Assembly: GCA_021770095.1 (NCBI GenBank)
Contig: JAETRQ010000002.1
Coordinates: 1 to 64,000, forward strand
DNA from: Eubacteriaceae bacterium
GTDB taxonomy: Bacteria; Bacillota; Clostridia; Oscillospirales; Acutalibacteraceae
Direction: 5' to 3'
Length of the DNA stretch: 64,000 nucleotides
In this document: piece by piece, positions 16,135-25,058 of the stretch
Numbering within the stretch: position 1 is the stretch's first letter
How the letters are laid out: every line of letters begins with the position of its first letter
Made by a program: the position numbers and the translations under genes
The notes under the pieces: model-generated
What the model was told of the DNA's origin: nothing
Databases searched by the model: none
Seen by the model: the letters and a program-made list of their open reading frames with translations, nothing else

Positions 16135-17421
16135 ATGTCAGAATACAAATATCATTTTGAAACATTACAACTTCATGTAGGGCAGGAAGAAGCAGATCCC
16201 GCAAGCGGAGCAAGAGCTGTCCCTATTTATCAGACAACATCATATGTATTTCATAACAGCGATCATGCGCAGGCAAGATTTAATCTTTCAGATGCAGGAA
16301 ATATTTACGGCAGGCTCACAAATTCAACGCAGGAGGTTTTTGAAAAAAGAGTGGCAGCCCTTGAAGGAGGTGTGGCGGCACTTGCCACTGCATCAGGTGC
16401 TGCAGCACTTGCGTATACTTTTCAGGCACTTGCCACTGCAGGTGACCATATTGTAGCAGCCAAGACAATCTATGGCGGTACATATAACTATCTGGAGCAT
16501 ACAATAAAGCAGTTTGGTGTCAGCACCACATTTGTTGACCCGGATGATTTATCAAATTTTGAAAAGGCTATTCGTGACAACACGAAAGCAATTTTTATTG
16601 AAAGCCTCGGTAATCCCAATTCAAACTTAATTGACATTGCAGCTTTGTCGGATATTGCACATAAACACAATATTCCTCTTGTTGTTGATTCAACTTTTGC
16701 AACGCCATATTTGCTGCGTCCTATTGAATACGGCGCTGATATTGTTGTTCATTCTGCTACCAAATTTATTGGCGGACACGGTACAACACTTGGCGGAGTG
16801 ATTGTTGACAGCGGTAAGTTTGATTGGAAGTTAAGCGGTAAATATCCGCAGATTGCTGAACCTAACGCAAGTTATCACGGAGTAAGTTTTGTTGATGCTG
16901 CCGGACCTGCAGCCTTTGTTACATACATCAGAGCAATATTGCTCCGTGATACAGGTGCAACAATATCACCGTTTAATGCGTTTTTACTTCTTCAGGGGCT
17001 TGAAACACTTTCGCTCAGAATAGAACGTCATGTTGAAAACACCAAAAAGGTTATTGAATACCTTGATTCCCATCCAAAGGTTGCAAAAGTGAATCATCCG
17101 AGTCTTGATAAAAAATATCAGGTTTTGTATAATAAATATTTCCCTAATGGTGCAGGTTCGATATTTACATTTGAAATTAATGGCGGTGAGGCTGAGGCGA
17201 AAAAGTTTATAGATAATTTAAAAATATTTTCTATTCTCGCTAATGTTGCCGATGTTAAATCCTTAGTGATTCATCCTGCAACAACTACGCACAGTCAGTT
17301 GAATGAACAGGAACTGGCTGAACAGAATATTAAACCGAATACCGTAAGACTTTCAATCGGTACAGAACATATTGATGATATAATCCATGATCTGGAACAG
17401 GCATTTGCCGCACTGGATTAA
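16135..17421 (+). CDS. metY: O-acetylhomoserine aminocarboxypropyltransferase (sulfhydrylase)
   Basis: A 428-aa Cys/Met-metabolism PLP enzyme that condenses O-acetylhomoserine with sulfide (or methanethiol) to homocysteine (methionine). The opening [20 protein letters not shown] and the [10 protein letters not shown] block are characteristic of MetY rather than MetB. The PLP lysine is in [12 protein letters not shown], and the long ~60-residue insertion [18 protein letters not shown] after it is the MetY hallmark. The start ATG at 16135 follows AAAGGA by nine bases; an in-frame TTG at 16117 lies at that site and is rejected. It is first full gene of an operon with cysK, under the double CCTA-N9-TAGG promoter and preceded by the Cys-containing small ORF. 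Confidence 0.93.
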   Translation: MSEYKYHFETLQLHVGQEEADPASGARAVPIYQTTSYVFHNSDHAQARFNLSDAGNIYGRLTNSTQEVFEKRVAALEGGVAALATASGAAALAYTFQALATAGDHIVAAKTIYGGTYNYLEHTIKQFGVSTTFVDPDDLSNFEKAIRDNTKAIFIESLGNPNSNLIDIAALSDIAHKHNIPLVVDSTFATPYLLRPIEYGADIVVHSATKFIGGHGTTLGGVIVDSGKFDWKLSGKYPQIAEPNASYHGVSFVDAAGPAAFVTYIRAILLRDTGATISPFNAFLLLQGLETLSLRIERHVENTKKVIEYLDSHPKVAKVNHPSLDKKYQVLYNKYFPNGAGSIFTFEINGGEAEAKKFIDNLKIFSILANVADVKSLVIHPATTTHSQLNEQELAEQNIKPNTVRLSIGTEHIDDIIHDLEQAFAALD

Positions 17422-17443
17422 TAACAGAGAAGGAGATTTTACT

Positions 17444-18373
17444 ATGTCTATTTATAAATCAGTACTTGAACTTGTTGGTAATACACCATTGGTTGAGGTA
17501 AGCAACTTCAGCAAAAAGAATAATTTGCAGGCAAATTTATTTGCAAAACTTGAATATTTCAATCCCGCAGGTTCAGTTAAGGACAGAATTGCAAAAGCAA
17601 TTATTGAAGATGCAGAAGAAAATGGTAAACTCAAGGCGGACTCGGTAATTATTGAACCTACAAGCGGTAATACAGGTATCGGTCTTGCTGCAGTTGCGGC
17701 ATCAAAAGGATACAGAATTATTATTACAATGCCGGAAACAATGAGTATTGAAAGAAGAAATCTGATGAAAGCCTACGGTGCAGAAGTTGTATTAACCGAT
17801 GGTTCAAAAGGAATGAAAGGTGCAATCGAGAAAGCAGATGAACTTGCACAGGAAATACCAAATTCGTTCATTGCAGGGCAGTTTGTCAATCCTGTCAATC
17901 CGGAAACACATACTAAGACAACAGGTCCAGAAATTTGGAAGGATACGGAGGGTAAGGTTGATATTTTTGTTGCAGGCGTAGGTACAGGCGGTACAATTTC
18001 AGGTGTAGGTTCTTATCTGAAATCACAGAATCCTGCTGTTAAAATTGTAGCAGTAGAACCTGCAACTTCACCTGTACTTTCAAAAGGTACTGCCGGCCCT
18101 CATAAAATTCAGGGTATTGGTGCAGGATTTGTTCCTGCAACACTTGATACGGACATCTATGATGAAATTATTGCAGTTGAAAATGATGAGGCGTTCAAAG
18201 TCGGCAGGGAATTTGCAAAAGCAGAGGGCGTGCTGGTCGGCATATCAAGCGGTGCGGCTTTGGCAGCAGCAAAAGAACTTGCCCAAAGAGAAGAAAATAA
18301 GGATAAAAATATTGTTGTTCTGCTTCCTGATACAGGCGACCGATACCTTTCAACTCCACTGTTTTCTGAATAA
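17444..18373 (+). CDS. cysK: Cysteine synthase A (O-acetylserine sulfhydrylase)
   Basis: CysK replaces the acetyl group of O-acetylserine with sulfide to give cysteine. The PLP lysine lies in NPAGSVKDR (~K41), the substrate loop TSGNTG and the phosphate-binding GTGGTISG are intact, and the length of 309 aa is standard. ATG 17444 has GAAGGAGA eight bases upstream; a longer frame extending into the sulfhydrylase is not credible. It follows metY by 22 bases and ends at a strong terminator, so the two sulfide-assimilating enzymes form one unit. Confidence 0.95.
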   Translation: MSIYKSVLELVGNTPLVEVSNFSKKNNLQANLFAKLEYFNPAGSVKDRIAKAIIEDAEENGKLKADSVIIEPTSGNTGIGLAAVAASKGYRIIITMPETMSIERRNLMKAYGAEVVLTDGSKGMKGAIEKADELAQEIPNSFIAGQFVNPVNPETHTKTTGPEIWKDTEGKVDIFVAGVGTGGTISGVGSYLKSQNPAVKIVAVEPATSPVLSKGTAGPHKIQGIGAGFVPATLDTDIYDEIIAVENDEAFKVGREFAKAEGVLVGISSGAALAAAKELAQREENKDKNIVVLLPDTGDRYLSTPLFSE

Positions 18374-18386
18374 AAGCAATAATTAG

Positions 18387-18416
18387 ACGGATACTTTTGT
18401 AGTATCCGTTTTTTAT
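18387..18416 (+). terminator. Intrinsic terminator of metY-cysK
   Basis: ACGGATACT (18387-18395) pairs with AGTATCCGT (18401-18409), followed by a T6 run. Confidence 0.9.
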
Positions 18417-18467
18417 TTGGTTATAACATAGTTATAAAAGTTTCTATTTATTTTATAATTTAATCTA

Positions 18468-18522
18468 TTTCCTATTGACAAGGTAGGAAATAAGTGCTAT
18501 TATTTCCTATTGAAAAGGTAGG
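18468..18522 (+). promoter_or_regulatory. Promoter with two CCTA-N9-TAGG operators (nifS operon)
   Basis: TTGACA (18475-18480), 17-base spacer, TATTAT (18498-18503). Operator 1 has arms TTTCCTA (18468-18474) and TAGGAAA (18484-18490) and covers the -35 and spacer. Operator 2, CCTATTGAAAAGGTAGG (18506-18522), covers the start of the transcript and the ribosome site of nifS. The same motif and layout occur at 15918-15982, so one Rrf2-type regulator probably controls both operons. Confidence 0.7.
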
Positions 18523-18530
18523 TATAAAGT

Positions 18531-19706
18531 ATGACAGTTTATGTTGATAATGCAGCAACAACCAAGTTGAGTGATAAAGCACTTGATTCAATGCTGCCTT
18601 TATTTAAAGATATTTACGGTAATCCATCATCTCTTCATACAGTTGGTCAAACGGCTAAAGAATACCTTGAAGAAGCAAGAGAAACTGTTGCAAACTGTAT
18701 TGGTGCTTTACCGAGAGAAATTTATTTTACTTCCGGAGGAAGTGAAGCCGACAATCAGGCAATCCGCACTGCCGCTTTTATTGGTGCGAAAAAAGGGAAA
18801 AAACATATTGTATCATCAAAATTTGAGCATCATGCTGTTCTTCATACACTGAATGCTCTTGAAAAAGAAGGTTATACAGTAACTCTTGTTGATGTTAACT
18901 CTGACGGTGTGATAAAAGCAGACGATGTAAAAAATGCTATTACCGATGAAACCTGTCTTGTAACAATTATGACTGCCAACAATGAAATCGGCACAATTCA
19001 GCCAATTGCTGAGATTGGTGAAATATGCAGAGAAAAGGGCGTATTTTTCCATACAGATGCTGTTCAGGCTGTTGGTCATATTCATGTTAATGTAAAAGAT
19101 ATGAATGTGGATATGCTTTCGGCATCAGCACATAAATTCCACGGACCAAAGGGTGTTGGTTTCTTATATGTTAAATCGGGAATACCTGTTAAAAACCTGA
19201 TTGAGGGCGGTGCTCAGGAACGCGGTAAACGTGCAGGAACAGAAAATATGCCTGCAATTATCGGTATGGCAACTGCACTTAAGGATGCAGTTGATAATCT
19301 CGATGAAAACGCAAAAAAAGTTTCTGCAATGCGTGACAGACTTATGCAGGGACTTAAGGATATTGACAGAAGTTTTATCAACGGTAATCTTGAAAAAAGA
19401 CTTCCGGGTACTGTTAATATGTGCTTTGAAGGCATTGAGGGCGAGAGTCTTCTTCTCTTGCTTGATATGAAAGGCATATGTGCTTCAAGTGGTTCTGCCT
19501 GCACAAGCGGCAGTCTTGATCCGTCACATGTACTTTTATCAATCGGTGTTCCTGTTGAAGTTGCTCACGGTTCGCTCAGACTTTCAATCAGCGAATATAA
19601 TACAATGGAAGAAATGGAACATATTATCAAATCGGTTCCTGAAGTTGTAACCTATCTTCGTTCTATATCTCCTGTATGGGAAAGAATTATTAAAGAAGAA
19701 AATTAA
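18531..19706 (+). CDS. nifS: Cysteine desulfurase, NifS/IscS family
   Basis: A 391-aa PLP enzyme that converts cysteine to alanine and passes the sulfur as a persulfide. [12 protein letters not shown] at the N-terminus, PLP lysine in [12 protein letters not shown], and the active-site Cys in [19 protein letters not shown] are all present; the short CxSG loop is of the IscS/NifS class I type. The ATG follows directly after operator 2, whose GGTAGG doubles as ribosome site. It is followed by iscU (22 bases), nadA and mnmA, so its sulfur probably serves Fe-S assembly and tRNA thiolation. Confidence 0.95.
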   Translation: MTVYVDNAATTKLSDKALDSMLPLFKDIYGNPSSLHTVGQTAKEYLEEARETVANCIGALPREIYFTSGGSEADNQAIRTAAFIGAKKGKKHIVSSKFEHHAVLHTLNALEKEGYTVTLVDVNSDGVIKADDVKNAITDETCLVTIMTANNEIGTIQPIAEIGEICREKGVFFHTDAVQAVGHIHVNVKDMNVDMLSASAHKFHGPKGVGFLYVKSGIPVKNLIEGGAQERGKRAGTENMPAIIGMATALKDAVDNLDENAKKVSAMRDRLMQGLKDIDRSFINGNLEKRLPGTVNMCFEGIEGESLLLLLDMKGICASSGSACTSGSLDPSHVLLSIGVPVEVAHGSLRLSISEYNTMEEMEHIIKSVPEVVTYLRSISPVWERIIKEEN

Positions 19707-19728
19707 TTTTATTTGAAAGGATATTATT

Positions 19729-20163
19729 ATGGCTCTCTATTCAGAAAAAGTAATGGACCACTTTACAAATCCGCGAAATGTTGGTAAAATTGAAGATGCG
19801 GACGGAATTGGTGAAGTTGGCAATGCAAAATGCGGCGATATTATGAAAATGTATATCAAAGTATCGGATGACGGAATTATTGAAGATGTTAAGTTCAATA
19901 CATTTGGCTGTGCGTCTGCAATCGCATCAAGTTCTATGGCAACTGAAATGATTAAAGGTCAGCCGATTGATAAGGCTCTTGAACTTACAAATAAGGCAGT
20001 TGTTGAGGCACTTGACGGTTTGCCGCCGGTAAAGGTTCACTGTTCTGTTTTAGCAGAAGAGGCAGTAAAGATGGCCGTTAAAGATTATTATGATAAAAAG
20101 GGTATAGAATACGACGCTTCACAATTTTGTGCCGGTGACTGTGCCCATTGCGGAGAACATTGA
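19729..20163 (+). CDS. iscU: Fe-S cluster scaffold IscU/NifU N-terminal type
   Basis: A 144-aa IscU scaffold on which NifS sulfur and iron are assembled. The three ligand cysteines are C35 (NAKCGDI), C61 (FGCASAIASSS) and C105 (HCSVLAE). The C-terminus carries an extra C134-x3-C138-x2-C141 motif (FCAGDCAHC) that standard IscU lacks but many clostridial NifU-like proteins have. AGGA lies before the ATG, and the stop overlaps the nadA start by one base. No hscA, hscB or ferredoxin gene is present, in line with the minimal clostridial ISC system. Confidence 0.94.
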   Translation: MALYSEKVMDHFTNPRNVGKIEDADGIGEVGNAKCGDIMKMYIKVSDDGIIEDVKFNTFGCASAIASSSMATEMIKGQPIDKALELTNKAVVEALDGLPPVKVHCSVLAEEAVKMAVKDYYDKKGIEYDASQFCAGDCAHCGEH

Positions 20164-21074
20164 TGATTAAAGATATTCAGCAGCAGATTCTTAAATTAAA
20201 AGAAGAAAATGATATTTGTATTTTAGCCCATTGCTATCAGTCACCTGAAATTCTTGAAGTGGCTGATTTTACAGGGGATTCTTTTGCACTGTCTGTTAAA
20301 GCATCACAGGTTGAAAACAAAACAGTTATTATGTGCGGTGTTCGCTTTATGGCGGAGACGGTTAAGATTTTATCTCCAAACAAAAAAGTTATTCTTGCCA
20401 ACCCGTCAGCCGGATGTCCTATGGCGGAGATGATGGATAAGGAAGTTATCTCACTCGTCAAAGAACAATATCCTGATTATACTGTTGTGGCTTACATAAA
20501 TACAACAAGCGAACTCAAAACAATTTGTGATGTTTGTGTTACTTCTTCATCTGCACTTGAAATATGTAAAAAGATAGATAATGATAACATTCTTTTTATC
20601 CCTGATTGCAATCTGGGTGACTGGATTTCAAAGCAATTGCCTGAAAAGAATTTTAAACTCCTTAATGGCGGATGCCCGACTCATGCAAAAATGAGCGAAA
20701 GAGATGTATTAAAAGCAAAAGAACTTCATCCGAATGCACTGTTTTTGGTTCATCCTGAATGTACTCCGGATGTTGTTGCACTTGCGGATTATGTAGGTTC
20801 CACTACGGGTATAATGGACTATGCAAAGCAAAGTGATGCTAAAGAATTCATTATCGGAACAGAAAACAGTATTGTAACGCATCTTCAGATGAGTTGTCCT
20901 GACAAGATGTTTTATCCGCTTTCAAAGGACTGTATATGTCATAATATGAAAGCCACAACACTTGTAGATGTTCTCAATTGCTGCAAGGGTGATTTTGGCG
21001 AAGAAATTATTCTTGATGATCATGTGTATACTGAAGCAAAAAGATGTATTGATGAAATGATAAGGCTTGGTTAA
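20163..21074 (+). CDS. nadA: Quinolinate synthase A
   Basis: NadA condenses iminoaspartate with dihydroxyacetone phosphate to quinolinate for NAD synthesis and needs a [4Fe-4S] cluster. The three ligands are visible as C85 in AGCPMAEM, the Cys of VHPECTPD, and the Cys in the C-terminal DCICHNMK. AHCYQSPEILEVADFTGDS is a family signature. I use ATG 20163, overlapping the iscU stop (TGATG), with GGAG upstream; the 303-aa length is typical. Neither nadB nor nadC is in the window. Its position behind nifS-iscU fits its cluster requirement; in Bacillus nifS likewise neighbours nad genes. Confidence 0.95.
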   Translation: MIKDIQQQILKLKEENDICILAHCYQSPEILEVADFTGDSFALSVKASQVENKTVIMCGVRFMAETVKILSPNKKVILANPSAGCPMAEMMDKEVISLVKEQYPDYTVVAYINTTSELKTICDVCVTSSSALEICKKIDNDNILFIPDCNLGDWISKQLPEKNFKLLNGGCPTHAKMSERDVLKAKELHPNALFLVHPECTPDVVALADYVGSTTGIMDYAKQSDAKEFIIGTENSIVTHLQMSCPDKMFYPLSKDCICHNMKATTLVDVLNCCKGDFGEEIILDDHVYTEAKRCIDEMIRLG

Positions 21075-22139
21075 ATGAATAAAAAAGTAATTATCGCAAT
21101 GAGCGGTGGCGTTGATTCCAGCGTTGCCGCTTTTTTGATGAAAGAAAAGGGTTATGAGTGCATTGGTGCAACAATGAAACTCTATGATAACGAAGATATT
21201 GGTATCAGCCGTGAAAAGACATGTTGTTCACTTGATGATATTGATGATGCAAGAGCAGTGGCAAGAAGACTTGATATGCCGTATTATGTTTTCAACTTTA
21301 AAGATGAGTTTGAAGAAAAGGTTATCCATAAATTTATTTCTACATATGAAAACGGCGGTACACCGAATCCGTGTATCGACTGTAATAGGTATCTGAAATT
21401 TGAAAAACTTTTTCAGCGGATGTATGAACTCGGCTTTGATTATGTTGTTACCGGTCATTATGCAAAAGTTGAAGAAGAGAGCGGATGGTTTTATCTGAAA
21501 AAAGGGGAAGACGTTACAAAAGATCAGAGTTATGTTTTGTATTCTTTAACCCAATCACAATTGTCACATATACAGTTTCCCTTGGGTGCGTATTCAAAGT
21601 CAGAAATAAGAGAAATTGCTCAAAGTCAGAATTTCCTCAATGCACGCAAAAAGGACAGTCAGGATATTTGCTTTGTTCCTGATGGAAATTATGCAAAATT
21701 TATTGAAGGCTATTTAGGCAAGACATATCCACAGGGTGATTTTGTTGATAAGAACGGAAATGTAATCGGAAGGCATCAGGGTATTATCAGGTATACCAAT
21801 GGTCAGAGAAAAGGACTTGGTGTTGCATTTGGCAAGCCTATGTATGTTGCAGGAAAAGATGCTGAAAAAAATACAGTTACACTTTGTACGAATGAAGAAT
21901 TATTCTCTGACACGTTATTGGCTGTTGATTTTAATTGGCTTATTCCGAATCCGAGTGAACAGATAAAATGTAAAGCAAGAGTAAGGTATAATATGAAAGA
22001 GCAGCCGGCTACTGCATATATGCTTGAAGATAATAAAGTAAAAGTTGTTTTTGATGAGCCGCAAAGAGCAATCACCAAAGGGCAGGCGGTCGTTCTTTAT
22101 GAGGATGATGTTGTCCTCGGCGGAGGGACAATTGTATAA
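21075..22139 (+). CDS. mnmA: tRNA-specific 2-thiouridylase MnmA
   Basis: MnmA thiolates U34 of Lys, Glu and Gln tRNAs using persulfide sulfur. The PP-loop AMSGGVDSSVAA is at ~8-19. The catalytic pair is C100 in NPCIDCNR and C199 in DICFVPDGN, both in the expected contexts. 354 aa is full length. The ATG abuts the nadA stop codon with no gap, so translation is coupled. Being in one operon with nifS suggests NifS is its direct sulfur donor, as in Bacillus, where MnmA has a dedicated desulfurase partner. Confidence 0.96.
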   Translation: MNKKVIIAMSGGVDSSVAAFLMKEKGYECIGATMKLYDNEDIGISREKTCCSLDDIDDARAVARRLDMPYYVFNFKDEFEEKVIHKFISTYENGGTPNPCIDCNRYLKFEKLFQRMYELGFDYVVTGHYAKVEEESGWFYLKKGEDVTKDQSYVLYSLTQSQLSHIQFPLGAYSKSEIREIAQSQNFLNARKKDSQDICFVPDGNYAKFIEGYLGKTYPQGDFVDKNGNVIGRHQGIIRYTNGQRKGLGVAFGKPMYVAGKDAEKNTVTLCTNEELFSDTLLAVDFNWLIPNPSEQIKCKARVRYNMKEQPATAYMLEDNKVKVVFDEPQRAITKGQAVVLYEDDVVLGGGTIV

Positions 22140-22176
22140 TCATAAATATTTATTGTATATTACTGCATAAAAAATA

Positions 22177-22205
22177 TTGACATAAATATTTAATAAGTTT
22201 ATAAT
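22177..22205 (+). promoter_or_regulatory. Predicted promoter of ABC importer operon
   Basis: TTGACA (22177-22182), 17-base spacer, TATAAT (22200-22205), a near-consensus promoter 45 bases upstream of the binding-protein start. Confidence 0.8.
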
Positions 22206-22250
22206 TTTGTTTATAGATTTTGTTATTACATTAATTTATGGAGGGTAAAT

Positions 22251-23258
22251 ATGAAAAAGGTTAAAAGAATTTTAGCGTTTGTTCTTTCAGCATTGCTTGT
22301 TGTTATGGCATTCGCAGGTTGTTCAGCAAAAAACAATGATGATGCAAATGTTGACAACAGTGATAAGAAAGTGGCAATTCTTCAGTATATGCCGCATACA
22401 AGCCTTGATAATTGCACACAAGGTGTAAAAAATGCTTTGGATGAAGCAGGAATAAAATATGATGTTCAGATTGGTTCAAGCGGAAGCGCTGATACTGACT
22501 GCCAGAGTTATGCACAGCAGATGATAGCCAATGGATATGATCTTGTTATTGCTGTTGCAACACCTGCTGCAATGAGTGCTTATTCTGCTGTACAGAATGC
22601 GTCAGCAAGTACGCCTGTGGTTTTCTGTGCTGTATCAGATCCTGTTGCTGCCGGTCTTGTTGAGAGTATGGAAACACCTAACAAAAACTGTACAGGTACA
22701 GCGGATGCAATTGACATTAAAGGTCAGGTTGAACTTATCAAGCAACTTCAGCCGAACCTTAAAACACTCGGTGTTCTCTATACTACAAGTGAAGCAAATT
22801 CAATCAGTCAGTTAAAAACGCTTGAGGAAGAATGTAAAAATGCAGGTATTGAACTGAAATCACAGGGTATCGGTGAAGCATCTGAACTTGCTTCTGCTGC
22901 TGCAGCCCTTATCCCTCAGGTTGAGGCGCTTACAAATCTTACTGATAATAATGTTGTTGATAATATGAGCGTATTTCTTGAACAGGCTGATGCTGCCGGT
23001 ATCCCTGTATATGGCTCAGAAATTGAACAGGTAAGAAAAGGCTGCCTTGCTTCTGCATCCATTGACTATGTTGCACTTGGTGAGAAGACAGGTCAGATGG
23101 CAATCGAAATACTCAACGGAAAGGATGCGGCAACTTATCCTGCAGTTACAGTAACTGATTCTTTCCTCGTTGTTAATCCTCAGGTTGCAGAAAAGTTAAA
23201 TATTGCAATTCCTGATTCAATAAAAAATACTGCTGAAGAAGTTACAGCAGAACAGTAA
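22251..23258 (+). CDS. ABC transporter substrate-binding lipoprotein, TrpX-like
   Basis: A 335-aa lipoprotein: signal peptide ILAFVLSALLVVMAFAGC with the lipobox Cys at ~25. The mature part is a periplasmic-binding fold of the TrpX/YtfQ-like family (ABC_sub_bind), with DLVIAVATPAAMSAYSA and VVFCAVSDPVAAGLV typical of it. Relatives bind tryptophan or other aromatic or unknown ligands; specificity cannot be read here and no T-box is visible upstream. GGAGG precedes the ATG. A strong terminator separates it from its permease gene, which probably makes the binding protein more abundant than the membrane parts. Confidence 0.9.
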   Translation: MKKVKRILAFVLSALLVVMAFAGCSAKNNDDANVDNSDKKVAILQYMPHTSLDNCTQGVKNALDEAGIKYDVQIGSSGSADTDCQSYAQQMIANGYDLVIAVATPAAMSAYSAVQNASASTPVVFCAVSDPVAAGLVESMETPNKNCTGTADAIDIKGQVELIKQLQPNLKTLGVLYTTSEANSISQLKTLEEECKNAGIELKSQGIGEASELASAAAALIPQVEALTNLTDNNVVDNMSVFLEQADAAGIPVYGSEIEQVRKGCLASASIDYVALGEKTGQMAIEILNGKDAATYPAVTVTDSFLVVNPQVAEKLNIAIPDSIKNTAEEVTAEQ

Positions 23259-23273
23259 TATGGATACATTTGT

Positions 23274-23300
23274 GAGCAGAACTTCTGTTCTGCTCTTTTT
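23274..23300 (+). terminator. Intergenic, probably partial, intrinsic terminator
   Basis: GAGCAGAAC (23274-23282) pairs perfectly with GTTCTGCTC (23287-23295) around loop TTCT, followed by T5. It lies between the binding-protein and permease genes of one transporter. No promoter is evident downstream, so read-through must supply the permease and ATPase. Confidence 0.8.
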
Positions 23301-23321
23301 GTATGATTTGGAAGTGATTTG

Positions 23322-24245
23322 ATGGAGACTTTAAATATAATAAAAGTCGTATTTGAAGAAGGCTTTAAGTATGCCATTCTCGCCCTTGGGGTGTATTTGG
23401 CATACAGTATACTGGATTTCCCCGATTTATCAGTTGACGGTACAATGCCTTTAGGGGCAATTGTTTCAAGTGTTTTGATATTGAAAGGAATGAATCCTTG
23501 GCTCAGTCTTTTGATTGCCTTTGTCTGCGGCTTGGCTGCAGGATCCCTGACAGGTATTTTACATGTCAAATTAAAACTTGAACCGTTGCTTTCGGGTATT
23601 CTTGTTTATACGATTCTTCTTTCGATTAATTTAGTTCTAATAAAAGCCGGAACAGACGGACAGTCGATTGTATCTATATTTGGTAAAGATACGATTTTCA
23701 ACAGCGGTATAGCAAATGTATTGCCGACAAATGTTAGTGGAGTGAACGTCAGAAAATTAATTGTTCTTGCTATATTTGTTGTTGTTCTTAAAATACTTAT
23801 TGATTTGTATTTAAAAACCAAGTCGGGAATGCTTCTGCGTGCAACAGGTTCAAATCAGCAATATGTTGTTATGCTTGCTAAAAATCCCGGTATGTCTAAG
23901 ATATTAGGACTTTCAATCGGTAACGGACTTGCTGCAATCAGCGGTGCCGTTATTGCCCAAAGTACCGAAACCGCAAATACCACAATGGGTGTAGGTATGG
24001 TTGTATTTGGTCTTTCAAGTGTTATTATCGGTTTATCTGTATTTAAGAGAATTGGTTTTATGAAAGCAACAACAATGGTTATTATAGGTACAATCATCTA
24101 CAAAGCATGTTTGCAGATTGCAGTTGTTATCGGACTTCCAAGTGAGTATAATAAACTTCTGATGGCGGTATTGTTTGTCCTTGCTCTTGTTTTCAGCGGT
24201 ACTCTCAAAGGTAAAGTAGGAAAAAGGAGAGATAAGAATGCTTGA
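23322..24245 (+). CDS. ABC transporter permease, TrpY-like
   Basis: A 307-aa BPD_transp_2-type permease with about eight hydrophobic segments. The family motif region is LLRATGSNQQYVVMLAKNPGMSKILGLSIGNGLAAISGAV. ATG 23322 has GGAAG seven bases upstream; the TTG three bases earlier is too close to that site. The gene overlaps the ATPase gene by 8 bases. Together with the TrpX-like lipoprotein and ATPase it forms a complete importer in the cytoplasmic membrane. Confidence 0.9.
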   Translation: METLNIIKVVFEEGFKYAILALGVYLAYSILDFPDLSVDGTMPLGAIVSSVLILKGMNPWLSLLIAFVCGLAAGSLTGILHVKLKLEPLLSGILVYTILLSINLVLIKAGTDGQSIVSIFGKDTIFNSGIANVLPTNVSGVNVRKLIVLAIFVVVLKILIDLYLKTKSGMLLRATGSNQQYVVMLAKNPGMSKILGLSIGNGLAAISGAVIAQSTETANTTMGVGMVVFGLSSVIIGLSVFKRIGFMKATTMVIIGTIIYKACLQIAVVIGLPSEYNKLLMAVLFVLALVFSGTLKGKVGKRRDKNA

Positions 24246-25011
24246 GTTAAATAATATTACAAAACGATTTAATGTCGGCACAGTTGATGAATCAACTGTA
24301 TTTGATCATTTTAATTTTAAAGTTAATAAAGGTGAATTCGTTTCAATTATCGGCTCAAACGGCAGCGGTAAAACAACTCTGCTCAATCTTACCTGCGGTT
24401 CATTGAAACCTGATTCCGGAAATATTATTTTTAATGGTAATGATATTACACATATTTCTGAGTTTAAAAGAGCAAAAATGATTGGCAGAGTTTTTCAGGA
24501 ACCCAAAGTAGGTACTTGTGCTGATTTGACAATTCTTGAAAATATGGCTTTGGCGGATAACAAGAATAAGCATTTTGGTCTTGGTAAATGTGTTAATAAA
24601 AAAAGAGTAGATTATTACAAATCATTACTTGAACACTGCAATATGGGACTTGAGAACAGAATGGGGGTTCAGGTCGGTACACTTTCAGGTGGGCAGCGTC
24701 AGGCTCTTGCACTTGTTATTGCCAATATGACGAATGTAGAATTACTGATTCTTGATGAACATATTGCTGCTCTTGATCCTAAGTCGTCAGAGAATGTTAT
24801 GAATCTGACCAATGATTTGGTAACAAAGAATGGTATCACCACAATGATGGTAACGCACAATCTAAGATTTGCTGTTGACTACGGCACCAGACTTGTTATG
24901 ATGCATGAAGGCAATATTGTTCTCGACCTGAAAGGACAGGAAAAGAAAGACGCTAAGGTCGAAGATTTACTCGAAATATTTGATAAAATCAGTATAGAAA
25001 AAGGCAATTAA
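24238..25011 (+). CDS. ABC transporter ATP-binding protein, TrpZ-like
   Basis: A 257-aa importer ATPase: Walker A GSNGSGKTTLLN (~38-49), signature LSGGQRQALAL, Walker B LLILDEHIAALDP and switch His in VTHNL. The DEH in place of DEP/DEA after Walker B is usual in this subfamily. It overlaps the permease gene by 8 bases and ends the operon at a strong bidirectional terminator. Confidence 0.93.
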   Translation: MLELNNITKRFNVGTVDESTVFDHFNFKVNKGEFVSIIGSNGSGKTTLLNLTCGSLKPDSGNIIFNGNDITHISEFKRAKMIGRVFQEPKVGTCADLTILENMALADNKNKHFGLGKCVNKKRVDYYKSLLEHCNMGLENRMGVQVGTLSGGQRQALALVIANMTNVELLILDEHIAALDPKSSENVMNLTNDLVTKNGITTMMVTHNLRFAVDYGTRLVMMHEGNIVLDLKGQEKKDAKVEDLLEIFDKISIEKGN

Positions 25012-25041
25012 AATAAGGCAGACAAAAGTCTGCCTTATTTT
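25011..25041. terminator. Bidirectional intrinsic terminator
   Basis: A 12-13 bp stem built from AATAAGGCAGAC and GTCTGCCTTATT around loop AAAA, with A-run on the left and T-run on the right. It serves both the ABC importer and the convergent oxidoreductase gene. Confidence 0.9.
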
Positions 25042-25058
25042 TTATATCTTGGATGAAA

